A DNA stretch of 14,078 nt from Phycisphaerae bacterium (GCA_016935035.1 JAFGRR010000601.1:1-14078); one strand, 5' to 3'. Shown: positions 1 through 8,002, numbered from the stretch's first letter. Translations and numbers: made by a program. The notes: generated from the letters alone by a model not told the origin.

Positions 1-1561
1 TCTTCTCTTCCTCGCCGGCCAGGCCGGCTTGCTTGAGCAGCTTGTTGCGCAGCTCGCGGATTTCGGTGACAACCGCGAGTTCCTGCTTCCAGCGCTGATC
101 GAGCTTCTCGCGCTCGCCGAGCAGACGCTGACGCGTCTCCTGCATCTCCTTGAGGGCCGTCTCGTCGATCGTGACGCCGGCGGCGTTGTCCCGATTGAGG
201 GCGGTGATCGCCGTGTCGAGATTCGTGAGCTGGCGGTCGAGATCCTCAAGTGAGGCGGGGGTCGTGGTCAGGCCGACGGCCACGCGTGCCGCCGCCGTGT
301 CGATCAGATCAACCGCCTTGTCGGGCAGGAATCGCCCGCTGACGTAGCGTTTTGAGAGTTCGACGGAGGCGGTCACGGCCTCGTCAAGCAGGATGACGCC
401 GTGATGCTTCTCGTATTTGTCCTTCAGGCCGCGCAGCATGACGATCGAGTCCTCGACGGCGGGCTCGTTGCAACGCACGAGTTGGAAGCGGCGTTCGAGG
501 GCGGCGTCCTTCTCAAAGTACTTCTTGTACTCGGCCCAGGTGGTGGCGGCGACGGTGCGCAGTTCGCCGCGGGCCAGGGCCGGCTTGAGCAGATTCGACG
601 CATCGCCCGCGCCGGCACCGCCGCCGGCACCGATCAGCGTGTGCGCCTCGTCGATGAAAGTGACGATGGGCTGCTCGCTTTCCTTGATCTCGCGGATGAC
701 GTTCTTCAGGCGGTTCTCGAACTCGCCCTTTACGCCGGCGCCGGCTTGCAGCAGGCCGAGGTCGAGGCAGATGAGCCGCACGCCCTTGAGGAAGGGCGGC
801 ACGTCGCCTTGTGTGATGCGCAGGGCCAGACCCTCGACGATGGCTGTCTTACCGGTGCCGGGCTCGCCGACGATGATCGGGTTGTTCTTGCGCCGCCGAC
901 CGAGGATGTCGATCATCTGACGGATTTCCTGGTCGCGGCCGAAGACGGGGTCGATGCCGCCGGCTTCAGACTTGGCCGTCAGATCGACGCAAAACTGTTC
1001 GATGGCGGAGCCGCCGCCGCCGGGAGCACCGGGTCGGCCGGGTTGCGCTCCCTCGGCGGGCGCCTGGGCACTTGGTCCCAGGACGATCTCGTGGAAGTGG
1101 TCGCGCAACTGGTCGATGTCGATGCGTTCGAGCTCGGGCGTGAACTCGGTGGCGGCCAAGTGGCCGGGATTCAGCACCATCGACATGATGAGTAGGCCGG
1201 TGCGAATCTGGTCGAAGCTGAATTCGTCGGCGAGCACGCCGGCGGATTGGAACAACTCGACGATCTGCGGCGAGATAGTCGGCTTGCGGGTGTGCCCGGT
1301 CGGCAGGGCGTCGAGCGCACGCTGCACGGCGCGGCGCAGACGCGACCGATCCACCTTGAACGTCGTGAAGATAGCCGTAACGTCGCCGACCGTTTCATCA
1401 AGCAGACGCAGCAGGAGGTGATCGGGCGTGATGGAATAGTGCGAGCGCGTGCCGCACACGGCCGCCGCCCCCTGAAAAGCCTGAATGGTGGCATTGTCGC
1501 TGCGGCGTAGCAACTCGCGAAGCTGGTCGGCGGTGGACGGTGCTGAGGGGCTGTCGCTCAT
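1..1561 (-). CDS. tssH: T6SS sheath-recycling AAA+ ATPase ClpV (TssH), 3' end cut by window edge
   Basis: ClpV is a hexameric Clp/Hsp100 ATPase of the cytoplasm that pulls apart the contracted TssB-TssC sheath so it can be reused. The reading frame is open from an ATG at 1561-1559 to the window edge, giving the first 520 residues of a protein that is normally about 850-900. Residues 1 to about 160 form the Clp N-domain, followed by a Gly/Pro-rich linker (about 172-184) and the first AAA+ domain. That domain has a Walker A motif GEPGTGKT at 232-239, a pore loop VKGEFE at 277-282, a Walker B motif FIDEAH at 302-307, and an arginine-finger region LERRF at 355-359. The visible end (from about residue 430) is charged and helical, as expected for the middle domain. 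The second AAA+ domain is outside the window. The gene starts 61 bases after tssG. Its place in a T6SS cluster separates it from the housekeeping ClpB. Confidence 0.95.
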   Translation of the reverse strand, partial: MSDSPSAPSTADQLRELLRRSDNATIQAFQGAAAVCGTRSHYSITPDHLLLRLLDETVGDVTAIFTTFKVDRSRLRRAVQRALDALPTGHTRKPTISPQIVELFQSAGVLADEFSFDQIRTGLLIMSMVLNPGHLAATEFTPELERIDIDQLRDHFHEIVLGPSAQAPAEGAQPGRPGAPGGGGSAIEQFCVDLTAKSEAGGIDPVFGRDQEIRQMIDILGRRRKNNPIIVGEPGTGKTAIVEGLALRITQGDVPPFLKGVRLICLDLGLLQAGAGVKGEFENRLKNVIREIKESEQPIVTFIDEAHTLIGAGGGAGAGDASNLLKPALARGELRTVAATTWAEYKKYFEKDAALERRFQLVRCNEPAVEDSIVMLRGLKDKYEKHHGVILLDEAVTASVELSKRYVSGRFLPDKAVDLIDTAAARVAVGLTTTPASLEDLDRQLTNLDTAITALNRDNAAGVTIDETALKEMQETRQRLLGEREKLDQRWKQELAVVTEIRELRNKLLKQAGLAGEEEK

Positions 1562-1622
1562 GGTGGCTTCTCGCTTGGTTCGGTGTCGAACGTTCCTATT
1601 CATTCAGCGGCCGGCGGCACGG

Positions 1623-2783
1623 TCACGGCGTACTCGCGACGGTAGTGCCGGGCGCGATGGCCGCGTCTGCCCGCGCATCGAATGCGACGGTTGTCTCGCC
1701 GAGGTCTTCGGTGCGCACCCAGGTTGTCATGCCGAGCCGGCCGGACGTGTCGTCGGAGGTAAGTCGGGTCTCCGGGACCTCGCCGGGGCTCAGGGTTACT
1801 TCGATGTTGAACGCCAGCGGATCGACGCTGTAGAGCTTGGTCAGGGCGCGTGTCTGGTTGAAGCGCCAGCCGCCGGGTACGAACGAGACGTACGTTGCCC
1901 AATCCACGGGGCCGATAGTGATGGTGAACGCGCCGCCGAGATCGTAGACCTGCTCACCGATCGTGGTATTCACGCCGAGCGAGCTGTTGGCACAGCCGAT
2001 GCGGTTGAGATCGTCATCGCCGAGCGTCATCCACTGGCCGAGGAACTGCTCAACGCGAAAGACGATGCCGCCAAAATAGTCGTGCAGCAGTCCGGCCAGC
2101 GTGACGGCGGAGCGCGGGCGCTGCGTCAGGATGCCGGCGTAGCGCAGCAGACGGACCGGCTCGACGCCCAGGCTGGATCGGCCATAGTCCGGCGAGCCGC
2201 CGACCAGAAAACGTAGATAGTCGGTCAGCACGTCGCGTTCGGGCGTGCCGAACATGCGCTCATAGCGGTATTTCAGCCAACTGCGGAAGAACAGCGAGGT
2301 CAGGCGGTGGTGGAAGAGATCCACGAAGTCGCGCACCGGGCTGGAGCCCGGGACGCTGGCCTCCTCTGAATGGCGCGTGTGTGTATCGTGCTCGTCGGTC
2401 GCCGGGTCGTGCGTGCGCTCGGTGGCGCGCAAAACGTCGATCGCGTAGTGCAGCGGCAGGGGCGTCGAAACACCGTACAGGCCGAGGAACAGGATTTCGA
2501 GCAGGTAGAACGGGCGGCCGTCCGCGGGCGAGCGGCATTCAAGCAGGCGGCTGACGTCGGCGGCCGGAAAACCCAGCGACGTGGAGGGGCGAAAACGCAG
2601 CCGCTCCTGTGATACCGGCCCGCGCTGTCCGATCAGGGCCGTCCCGGGAAAGTGACGCTCAAGCAACCACACCGCCTGGAAGAAATCGAAGCGGGCGGCA
2701 CGCTCGAGCATTCGCTCAAACAGCGGCGCATGGCGCGGATCGCCGGCGGTGACCTGGTTGTCGAGGGTCTCCGATGCGGTCAT
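1623..2783 (-). CDS. tssG: T6SS baseplate protein TssG
   Basis: TssG (ImpH/VasB family) is a cytoplasmic baseplate wedge component that binds TssF, TssE and TssK. The 386-residue product shows the family's conserved blocks in order: FDFFQAVWLLER (32-43), ERLRFRP (60-66), SLGFP (69-73), FLGLYGVSTPLPLHY (99-113) and a helical RDFVDLFHHRLTSLFFRSW block (151-169). It is somewhat longer than many TssG proteins (around 330-370). Much of the excess is a polar, His/Asp/Thr-rich stretch at about 118-150, inserted between the PLPLHY block and the RDF helix. The ATG at 2783-2781 overlaps the tssF stop in an ATGA arrangement, which suggests translational coupling and supports this start. The stop is TGA at 1625-1623. 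Family assignment is firm; the insertion is unexplained. Confidence 0.94.
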   Translation of the reverse strand: MTASETLDNQVTAGDPRHAPLFERMLERAARFDFFQAVWLLERHFPGTALIGQRGPVSQERLRFRPSTSLGFPAADVSRLLECRSPADGRPFYLLEILFLGLYGVSTPLPLHYAIDVLRATERTHDPATDEHDTHTRHSEEASVPGSSPVRDFVDLFHHRLTSLFFRSWLKYRYERMFGTPERDVLTDYLRFLVGGSPDYGRSSLGVEPVRLLRYAGILTQRPRSAVTLAGLLHDYFGGIVFRVEQFLGQWMTLGDDDLNRIGCANSSLGVNTTIGEQVYDLGGAFTITIGPVDWATYVSFVPGGWRFNQTRALTKLYSVDPLAFNIEVTLSPGEVPETRLTSDDTSGRLGMTTWVRTEDLGETTVAFDARADAAIAPGTTVASTP

Positions 2784-4585
2784 GGGTGCACGTCCGCCGG
2801 CGTGGACTGCTCACCCCAGCGCGGCGGGAATGAGTAGACCTGACCGGACTTCGCCAAACGCAGATTGCACTGCGTGAATGAGTTCAACGTCACATACGCC
2901 GCCAGAAAGCGGTCGAGGATCGCGGCGAACAGGTAGGCGTCACCTTCGCCGGCGAAGTGGTCCTCGTCGAGTTCGACATCAACCTGCATGCCGCGGATCG
3001 GAGCGCCGCGCACCATGCGCTCACGATATTTGGCGTCGATCGCGAGGATGCCGTCCAGGCGGCGCTGATGGGTGGCGGCACGCTGGGCGTCATAGGCGGC
3101 CTCAAAGTCGTAGATGCGCAGCAGCTCCTTGAAGTGCTCCAGCTTCGCCAGGGACACGTAGTTCAGCGACAGGTGCGAGATCAGACGCCAGTGCAGCCCT
3201 TTTCCCAGCGGTGGGGCGGCCGTCGCCGTCGGCTTATTCAGATTGCGGAAGCGCGTGCCCACGGGCGAGCCGTCCGTACGCTCGGTTATGTCGCCCGCCC
3301 GCAGCTCGCTCGGCAGGTCGCGGTTGGTGCAGGTCAGATCGATCGAGATGGTCTCGTCCGGCGGGACGGCTCCCTCCTCGCCGCCGACCACGAACGAGAG
3401 GAACGTATCGGTGCCCCAGCGGGCATCCTTGCCGATGACGCTCGGCGTGACGTGTGTCTGGTAGTAGGTTGCCGAACGCGGATCGAGCGTGCTCATGTGC
3501 GCGAACGAATAGAACGGCTGAAACTCGTGTGACTCGAGGCTCTCGGCCCGCCGCAAGCCCATCACACGGTCGATCGAGTAGACCTCGGCGTGCCGGCGGT
3601 CGGCGATGCCGGCGCGGGCCGGCTGCACCATGTAACGCACACGCTCATGGTCGAGGCGGATCGGCTCGGCGCTGTGCTCAAACAGGTTGACGATCGGCAC
3701 GCAGTGCAGCCGCACGTTCTCGGGTGCCACCAGCGGGAAGGCGTCGAGCCGGCGATTGAAGTAGAAAGTCAGTTCGAGCGTGTTCTCAAGCTCAAGCTGC
3801 TTGACCGCGTGATGAAGCCCACGCACGTTCATGAACAGGAAACGCTCCTTGAGCGCGAAGTACTCCTGGATCAGCGTGTAGCCTGGCAGGACGTACGGCG
3901 GGTAGGGCAGCGCCCGTTCGGTGGAGCTCAAGCCGGCCGGCTCCACGCTGTCGGTTGGCAGATCGAACGTAGGCTGCTTGGGCGTACTCAGGCCGCCGGT
4001 GACGGTTATTCGCTTCACGTGGGCCACCAGCAGCAGGTATAGCGTGAAGGCCGTGAGCGGATCGCCGGCGAGGTGAAACTGCACGCTACCGAGTTCGAGA
4101 TCTTCGAGCTTGGCCTTGGCCGCGGTTTCGAGACGCAGCGTGAGGCGCGGGGCTTCGGCGGGTGGGGCGTCGAGCTTTGCCCCACGCATGATCCAGGGAC
4201 GCAGCCGGACGGGCCAACACGTGCGATAGCGGCAGCGCGTGCCGTCGATCGGGCGGCTGGCTACTTCGGCGCCGACGGCGACGTCCTGCGGTGCCTGCAT
4301 GCCGTCTATGTCGGGCTGGAATTCGAGAATGCTCAGCGAGGGGACGGGCCGCAGGTAGTGCGGCCACAACAGGGCCATCAGGCTGGCGGTCAACTCAGGC
4401 AGTTCGTCGTCGAGCTTCTGGCGAATGCGGCCGGCGAGGAAGGCGAAGCCTTCGAGCAGGCGTTCCACGTCCGGGTCCGAGCCCGTGTCAGCCAGGTACC
4501 TGGCCATCTCGGGGTTGGCCCGCGCGAACTCCGGCCCGACATCGCGCAGGTAACGCAGTTCATCCTGGTAGTAGGCGTTGCTCAC
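2780..4585 (-). CDS. tssF: T6SS baseplate protein TssF
   Basis: TssF (ImpG/VasA family) forms the baseplate wedge with TssG and TssE and helps dock the sheath and tube on the VgrG hub. From the GTG at 4585-4583 the product has 601 residues, a normal length for the family. The N-terminus carries the conserved blocks YYQDELRYLR (5-14), GPEFARANPEMA (17-28), DPDVERLLEGFAFL (37-50), LDDELPEL (58-65) and PHYLRPVPS (75-83). The frame stays open upstream to 4639, but the added residues do not look like TssF. A GGAG lies about 11 bases before the GTG, so I chose the GTG. The C-terminal TGA overlaps the tssG start by 4 bases. The gene begins 92 bases after tssE. Family call is very secure; the start is probable. 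Confidence 0.94.
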   Translation of the reverse strand: MSNAYYQDELRYLRDVGPEFARANPEMARYLADTGSDPDVERLLEGFAFLAGRIRQKLDDELPELTASLMALLWPHYLRPVPSLSILEFQPDIDGMQAPQDVAVGAEVASRPIDGTRCRYRTCWPVRLRPWIMRGAKLDAPPAEAPRLTLRLETAAKAKLEDLELGSVQFHLAGDPLTAFTLYLLLVAHVKRITVTGGLSTPKQPTFDLPTDSVEPAGLSSTERALPYPPYVLPGYTLIQEYFALKERFLFMNVRGLHHAVKQLELENTLELTFYFNRRLDAFPLVAPENVRLHCVPIVNLFEHSAEPIRLDHERVRYMVQPARAGIADRRHAEVYSIDRVMGLRRAESLESHEFQPFYSFAHMSTLDPRSATYYQTHVTPSVIGKDARWGTDTFLSFVVGGEEGAVPPDETISIDLTCTNRDLPSELRAGDITERTDGSPVGTRFRNLNKPTATAAPPLGKGLHWRLISHLSLNYVSLAKLEHFKELLRIYDFEAAYDAQRAATHQRRLDGILAIDAKYRERMVRGAPIRGMQVDVELDEDHFAGEGDAYLFAAILDRFLAAYVTLNSFTQCNLRLAKSGQVYSFPPRWGEQSTPADVHP

Positions 4586-4677
4586 GGTTCGGCTTGCTCC
4601 AACAAAAGACGCCGATTCACAGCAAGCAGCCGGGGCCACCAGCCGGTAATGATCATTCTCCCGTGTCGCACGGCGAC
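4586..4677 (-). other. tssE-tssF intergenic gap with a short hairpin
   Basis: This 92-base gap has no gene of its own. A perfect 5-base stem with a 3-base loop (CCGTG/CACGG, loop 4666-4668) lies at 4661-4673, 4 bases beyond the tssE stop in the direction of transcription. It is not followed by a T-run on the transcribed strand, so it does not look like a standard terminator. A 10-base palindrome AATGATCATT sits at 4648-4657. The Shine-Dalgarno for tssF (GGAG) lies near the downstream end. Confidence 0.5.
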
Positions 4678-5109
4678 TCAGCCCATGACGGCGAACTTGC
4701 CGGTCGGGGCGAAGGCCGTCTCGTACCAGACCCGGTGTTCGCCGGAGCGGCCGACCATGACGGCATCGACGCGGAACACGAGCGTTTGCACGTCGCCTTC
4801 GTGGACCTGATGGGTCACGCGGATACGGCGCAGACGCGGCTCGTACTTTTCGATGGTGCCGCGAATGGCATCCTGGACGCGTTGCACATAGCGCTCGCCG
4901 CCGGCCGTCAGGTCGGTCAGCGCCGGCAGCCCGTAGTCGGTGACGCCCTCGGCCATACCCTGGCGGGCGTTCAGCAGACGCGTCAGATTGCGTCGGACGG
5001 ATTCCATGAGCGCCTCGAGGTCTTCCTCGGTGGTGGGCTCATAGCGTCCGCGGCCACGCTCTTCGCCGAGCGCGGCGATGCGGTCCAGGAGCATTCGTTC
5101 GCGCGCCAA
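4678..5109 (-). CDS. tssE: T6SS baseplate protein TssE (gp25-like), start uncertain
   Basis: TssE is the counterpart of phage T4 gp25, a baseplate wedge protein that starts sheath polymerisation. The product shows the gp25-like pattern: a helix SVRRNLTRLLNARQG (37-51), DYGLP (58-62) and the conserved IEKYEPRL motif (86-93), then beta strands to the C-terminus. Numbering is from a TTG at 5109-5107, which gives MARERMLLDRIAAL and 143 residues, about the family norm. Alternatives are the in-frame ATG at 5094-5092, or a GTG at 5208-5206 that adds 33 residues with no likeness to TssE. None of the three has a strong Shine-Dalgarno, so the start is a judgement. The stop is TGA at 4680-4678. The gene sits between hcp and tssF, the usual place. 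The family call is secure from the gp25 motif and context. Confidence 0.88.
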   Translation of the reverse strand: MARERMLLDRIAALGEERGRGRYEPTTEEDLEALMESVRRNLTRLLNARQGMAEGVTDYGLPALTDLTAGGERYVQRVQDAIRGTIEKYEPRLRRIRVTHQVHEGDVQTLVFRVDAVMVGRSGEHRVWYETAFAPTGKFAVMG

Positions 5110-5271
5110 ACCAGCACCCGCGTGACAGGGTATTCCGAGACGAGCGGTGCGAATCCCAGGCGCTACGACGATCGTCGCCAGCGCATGAGAACCGCAGGCC
5201 GCCCGCACGTCAGGGATCGGAGGCGCATCAGCGCCTCCAATCCATCAGTGCCATTTCGGGCTACGAGGTGG
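5110..5271 (-). other. hcp-tssE intergenic region with hairpin and possible short leader ORF
   Basis: This 162-base gap separates hcp from the best tssE start. It holds a perfect 8-base hairpin (see the repeat at 5219-5238). In the transcribed direction the hairpin's first arm contains a GGAGG 5 bases before an ATG that lies partly in its loop. That ATG opens a frame of about 21 codons ending at 5163, rich in Arg and not like any family I know. Whether it is translated is unknown. I see no clear promoter here. Confidence 0.4.
5219..5238 (-). repeat. Perfect inverted repeat (stem-loop) between hcp and tssE
   Basis: Arms GGAGGCGC (5219-5226) and GCGCCTCC (5231-5238) are fully complementary with a 4-base loop (5227-5230). 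It lies 33 bases past the hcp stop. There is no T-tract after it on the transcribed strand, so it is more likely an mRNA stabiliser, processing site or attenuator than an intrinsic terminator. That function is inference; the symmetry is seen directly. Confidence 0.75.
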
Positions 5272-5751
5272 CTAGCCGCCGCTCGGGGCGCGCCACTTGT
5301 CCATCTCGACGACGCTGTCGGGCAACCAGTTCCACTCGATCTCTTCATACACGAAGCTGTACTGCACCATGTGCCGATAGCTCTCGTTTTGTGGGACGAA
5401 GCTCATCGGCATGTAGGGGCGCACGTCCACGACGCGTGCCTGGCGCAGCGTGATCGTGTAGTACTTGGCCTCGGAGCGCGTCCCAGGATCGATGCGCCAG
5501 AAGTCCAGGATGACTTCCTTCAGGTTCTGGCCGGTGCACATGGCTTTGTGCAGGCCGGGCGTGGCCTTGTCGAGCTGAGCCACCAGGCGCATCGGCGAGT
5601 GCACGCGGACGCCGGTAGCCATGCCGGTGGTCTGATCCACGGGCTGGTGAATGTGGTGCTCGATCTCGAAGATGTCGATCGTGTCCTCGCGGCCTTCCTT
5701 TTCCGAAGACCCGGGATACTCCGCGACTTTCAGATTGCAGGGGGTAGGCAT
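5272..5751 (-). CDS. hcp: T6SS tube protein Hcp (TssD)
   Basis: Hcp forms stacked hexameric rings that make the inner tube fired through the sheath; it is also exported and can carry effectors. The product has 159 residues, normal for Hcp. It belongs to the Hcp1 family: start MPTPC, a strand block REDTIDIFEIEHHI (21-34), HSPMRLVAQLDKATPGLHKA (51-70), a central LKEVILDFWR block and a tail ending KWRAPSGG. The MPTPC start and WRAP tail resemble the Hcp type known from enterobacterial T6SS more than the shorter MA-type Hcp1 of Pseudomonas. The ATG at 5751-5749 has an excellent AAGGAG site 6-8 bases upstream, which fits the high output expected for Hcp. The gene lies 124 bases after tssC and 162 before tssE, more space than most neighbours have. 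No extension or effector domain is fused to it. Confidence 0.95.
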   Translation of the reverse strand: MPTPCNLKVAEYPGSSEKEGREDTIDIFEIEHHIHQPVDQTTGMATGVRVHSPMRLVAQLDKATPGLHKAMCTGQNLKEVILDFWRIDPGTRSEAKYYTITLRQARVVDVRPYMPMSFVPQNESYRHMVQYSFVYEEIEWNWLPDSVVEMDKWRAPSGG

Positions 5752-5875
5752 CTCAGTCTCTCCTTGATGTGTGTATCAGTACATCCGACCCGGCTCACGA
5801 GTTGCAGCCTGTTTCCAAACCCTGGCGACAATGACGCTGCCGCCAGGAACGCTCCTATATTCGCCTGCCACCGGC
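5752..5875 (-). promoter_or_regulatory. tssC-hcp intergenic region with hairpin and strong hcp ribosome binding site
   Basis: The 124-base gap contains an inverted repeat, CCTGGCG at 5821-5827 with CGCCAGG at 5841-5847 and a 13-base loop. It lies about 29 bases past the tssC stop. Near the downstream end is AAGGAG, 6-8 bases before the hcp ATG. I looked for sigma70 and sigma54 promoter patterns in the transcribed direction and found no convincing match, so an internal hcp promoter is possible but not shown. The hairpin lacks a T-run. Confidence 0.45.
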
Positions 5876-7357
5876 TTACTGCGGCGGAGGATCAAACTGT
5901 CCGACCATCGACAACTGCACCTCGACACCCTTGAGCCGGAAGTGCGGGATCATCTGAATCTCGGACTTGAACATGCCCGGCTTGCCCGGCACGGGCGTGG
6001 CCGTGACCTGGACCTCCTTGAGCGGGTACTTCGAGGCCAGTTCGTCGTCGAGCGTGCCCTGGCGACAGTATTGCTTGAGCCACTTGTTGATCTCGAAGAC
6101 CATCTTCTCGGCGTCCATCACGCGGCCCATGTTCTCGCGCCAGATGACCTTGAGATAATGCGCCAGGCGGCACTGGATCATCAGGTACGGCAGCGACATG
6201 CCGAGCCGCGCGCGGGTCTCGTCTTCCTTGCCCTCGGCCGTGTCGGGGAACTTGCCGACGCGCTTGGAGGACGGGGCGTCGAAGAACGCCGCGTTGTCGC
6301 TGCCCTTGCGCATGACCAGCGGGACGAAGCCGAAGTTGCACAGATCAACGTCCATGTCCTCCGAGATCAGCGTCTCGGTCGGGATCTTGGTGTGATACTG
6401 GCCAGTGGCTTCATACTGGTGCAGCGGCAGATCGGGCACCGTGCCACCGCTGGTCGGGCCTACGATCGCGTTGTACCAGCCGTACTTGGCGAAGCTCTCG
6501 GTCATGCGGGTGGCCATCGCGAACGAGGCATTGCCCCACAGGTAGCGGTCGTGGTTTTCGGTGCGGACGTCTTCCTCGAAGACGAAGTCCTTCACGTCCT
6601 GATTCTCGACCGTGTAGGGTGAACGCAGCAGGAAACGCGGCATGGCCAACGCGACGTAGCGTGCGTCGTCCGAGTCGCGGAACGAGTTCCACTTCGTGTA
6701 CATCGGCTGCTCGAAGATCTCGTACATCTCGGCCAGCTTGGGCAGATGCTCGAACGAGTCCATGTTCTTGTCGAACATCTTCGGGCTGGCGCCGGCGATG
6801 AACGGGCACTTGGCCACGGCCGACACGCGTGAGATCTCGCTCATCAGCTCGACTTCGGGGTTGCGATAGTCGAAGGCGTAGTTCGAGACCATCATGCCGT
6901 ACGGGTTGCCGCCGAACGTGTTGTACTGGTCGCGGTAAACCGTCTTGAACAGGCCGGACTTCTGCCAGTCCTTGCAGTCCTGGAAGTCCTCGAGCAGGTC
7001 TTCCTTCGAGGCGTTGAGCACCTCGATGCGGATGTTCTGGCGAAACTCGGTGTTGTCGACGAGGTACCAGAGGCTGCGCCAGGCGGATTCGAGCTTCTGA
7101 AACTGCTCGTGGTGCAGGATTTCATTGACCTGAGCGCTGATCTGCTGGTCGATTTCGCTGATGAAATCGTCGACGATCTGTTTGTTGATGACGACCTTGT
7201 CGAGGTCGAGACCGGAGGCCTTTTGAACCAGCCCCGCGATGCCCTTGCGGTACAGGTCCATGTATTCGTGGTCGAGGTCCAGCGAGTCGATAAGGGCATC
7301 GACCTCGGTGGTGTCAGCGGCTCCGGCGGCGCCGGCGGCTTGCGGTTGTTCTGCCAT
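5876..7357 (-). CDS. tssC: T6SS contractile sheath large subunit TssC (VipB)
   Basis: TssC pairs with TssB to build the contractile sheath around the Hcp tube in the cytoplasm. The product has 493 residues from the ATG at 7357-7355, the usual family length. A low-complexity Ala/Gly N-terminus (1-16) is followed by the helical sheath-binding region, the conserved block HEQFQKLESAWRSLWYLV (83-100), NPYG near 151-154, and long conserved blocks up to a beta-rich C-terminus ending PPPQ. The frame could start at 7396, but the 13 added residues look unrelated, and a GGAG lies about 10 bases before the 7357 ATG. It follows tssB by 71 bases. Family assignment is very secure. Confidence 0.97.
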   Translation of the reverse strand: MAEQPQAAGAAGAADTTEVDALIDSLDLDHEYMDLYRKGIAGLVQKASGLDLDKVVINKQIVDDFISEIDQQISAQVNEILHHEQFQKLESAWRSLWYLVDNTEFRQNIRIEVLNASKEDLLEDFQDCKDWQKSGLFKTVYRDQYNTFGGNPYGMMVSNYAFDYRNPEVELMSEISRVSAVAKCPFIAGASPKMFDKNMDSFEHLPKLAEMYEIFEQPMYTKWNSFRDSDDARYVALAMPRFLLRSPYTVENQDVKDFVFEEDVRTENHDRYLWGNASFAMATRMTESFAKYGWYNAIVGPTSGGTVPDLPLHQYEATGQYHTKIPTETLISEDMDVDLCNFGFVPLVMRKGSDNAAFFDAPSSKRVGKFPDTAEGKEDETRARLGMSLPYLMIQCRLAHYLKVIWRENMGRVMDAEKMVFEINKWLKQYCRQGTLDDELASKYPLKEVQVTATPVPGKPGMFKSEIQMIPHFRLKGVEVQLSMVGQFDPPPQ

Positions 7358-7428
7358 GATCGTGTATCTCCATGCGTCTGTGCGGCAATGAATCACCTAA
7401 TCCGTGAAACAACGGCCTGCTCTGCCGG

Positions 7429-7968
7429 TTACGATTCAGTGGGCGCGTCACCACCAGCCGGAGCCTCGCCGCCGCCCGCGTCACCGCCGGCGGCTTGCTC
7501 CGCGCTCGTGATCATCCCGATGATCTTGTCGCGCACCGCGGGGTCCTTGATGGCGCTGAGCAGCTTCTTCTGGGCTGCCTTGTCGCCCATCTTGGGACGC
7601 AGGGCCTTGAGCGCGTCGCGGAACTCAAGCAGGTTCTTGAGCTCGGGCACCTGGCGCGCGATCGACTCGGGGCGAAAGTCCTTTAGCGTGCCGAACTTCA
7701 ACGAGACTGGCATCTCGCCCGTGCCGCTGATGCGGTCCTTGACCGACGTGTCGAGCGAGAGGTTGAAGCTCTGCATGACAGAGTCGAAGTTGGACTTATT
7801 GACATCGATCGGTTGGCGATCCTCGATGGGACGCTTGTCGTCCTTCATCGAATAATCGCCCATCACCAACATGCGGAACGGCAGCTCCGGCTCGGCTCCG
7901 CCGCGCAGCGCGTCAGAGATGACGATGTTTACTCGCGACTCCCGAGCTTTAGACGGTCCTTTTGCCAT
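7429..7968 (-). CDS. tssB: T6SS contractile sheath small subunit TssB (VipA)
   Basis: TssB forms heterodimers with TssC that polymerise into the sheath. The 179-residue product has the family pattern: RVNIV near 12-16, LPFRMLVMGDYS (29-40), NKSNFDSVM near 57-65, and the block FGTLKDFRPESIARQVPEL (82-100) leading into a helix LLEFRDALKALR. The last 20 or so residues are a Gly/Ala/Pro tail, probably disordered. The ATG at 7968-7966 has a GAGGAG site with 6-base spacing, so the start is well supported. The stop is TAA at 7431-7429. It lies 34 bases after tssA and 71 before tssC, in the standard tssB-tssC order. Confidence 0.97.
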   Translation of the reverse strand: MAKGPSKARESRVNIVISDALRGGAEPELPFRMLVMGDYSMKDDKRPIEDRQPIDVNKSNFDSVMQSFNLSLDTSVKDRISGTGEMPVSLKFGTLKDFRPESIARQVPELKNLLEFRDALKALRPKMGDKAAQKKLLSAIKDPAVRDKIIGMITSAEQAAGGDAGGGEAPAGGDAPTES

Positions 7969-8002
7969 AGCAGGCTCCTCTTGATATTGGCATCGTCACT
8001 GA

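Noticed and set aside
401..1195. Plus-strand open frame of 264 codons
   Set aside because: It is fully antisense to clpV, where Walker motifs prove the minus-strand frame. Composition is that of a mirror frame.
1600..1902. Minus-strand frame overlapping the tssG 3' end
   Set aside because: I considered it as an alternative TssG C-terminus after a frameshift. The main tssG frame runs on intact to its stop, so no frameshift is needed.
4586..4639. N-terminal extension of TssF to an upstream start
   Set aside because: The added residues are unlike the family, while the GTG at 4585 puts the conserved YYQDELRYLR block at the usual distance from the start.
5219..5238. Intrinsic terminator after hcp
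   Set aside because: The stem is strong but the T-run that defines such a terminator is missing on the transcribed side.
5752..5875. Sigma54 promoter for hcp
   Set aside because: T6SS hcp genes are often sigma54-dependent, so I looked for the GG-N10-GC core with flanking consensus bases, but found no acceptable match.
4291..5934. Plus-strand open frame of 547 codons
   Set aside because: It runs antisense across hcp, tssE and the 5' part of tssF, and its product is Arg/Ala/Gly/His-rich low-complexity sequence typical of a GC-rich shadow frame.
5771..6622. Plus-strand open frame of 283 codons
   Set aside because: It is antisense to the highly conserved tssC and has no recognisable domain.
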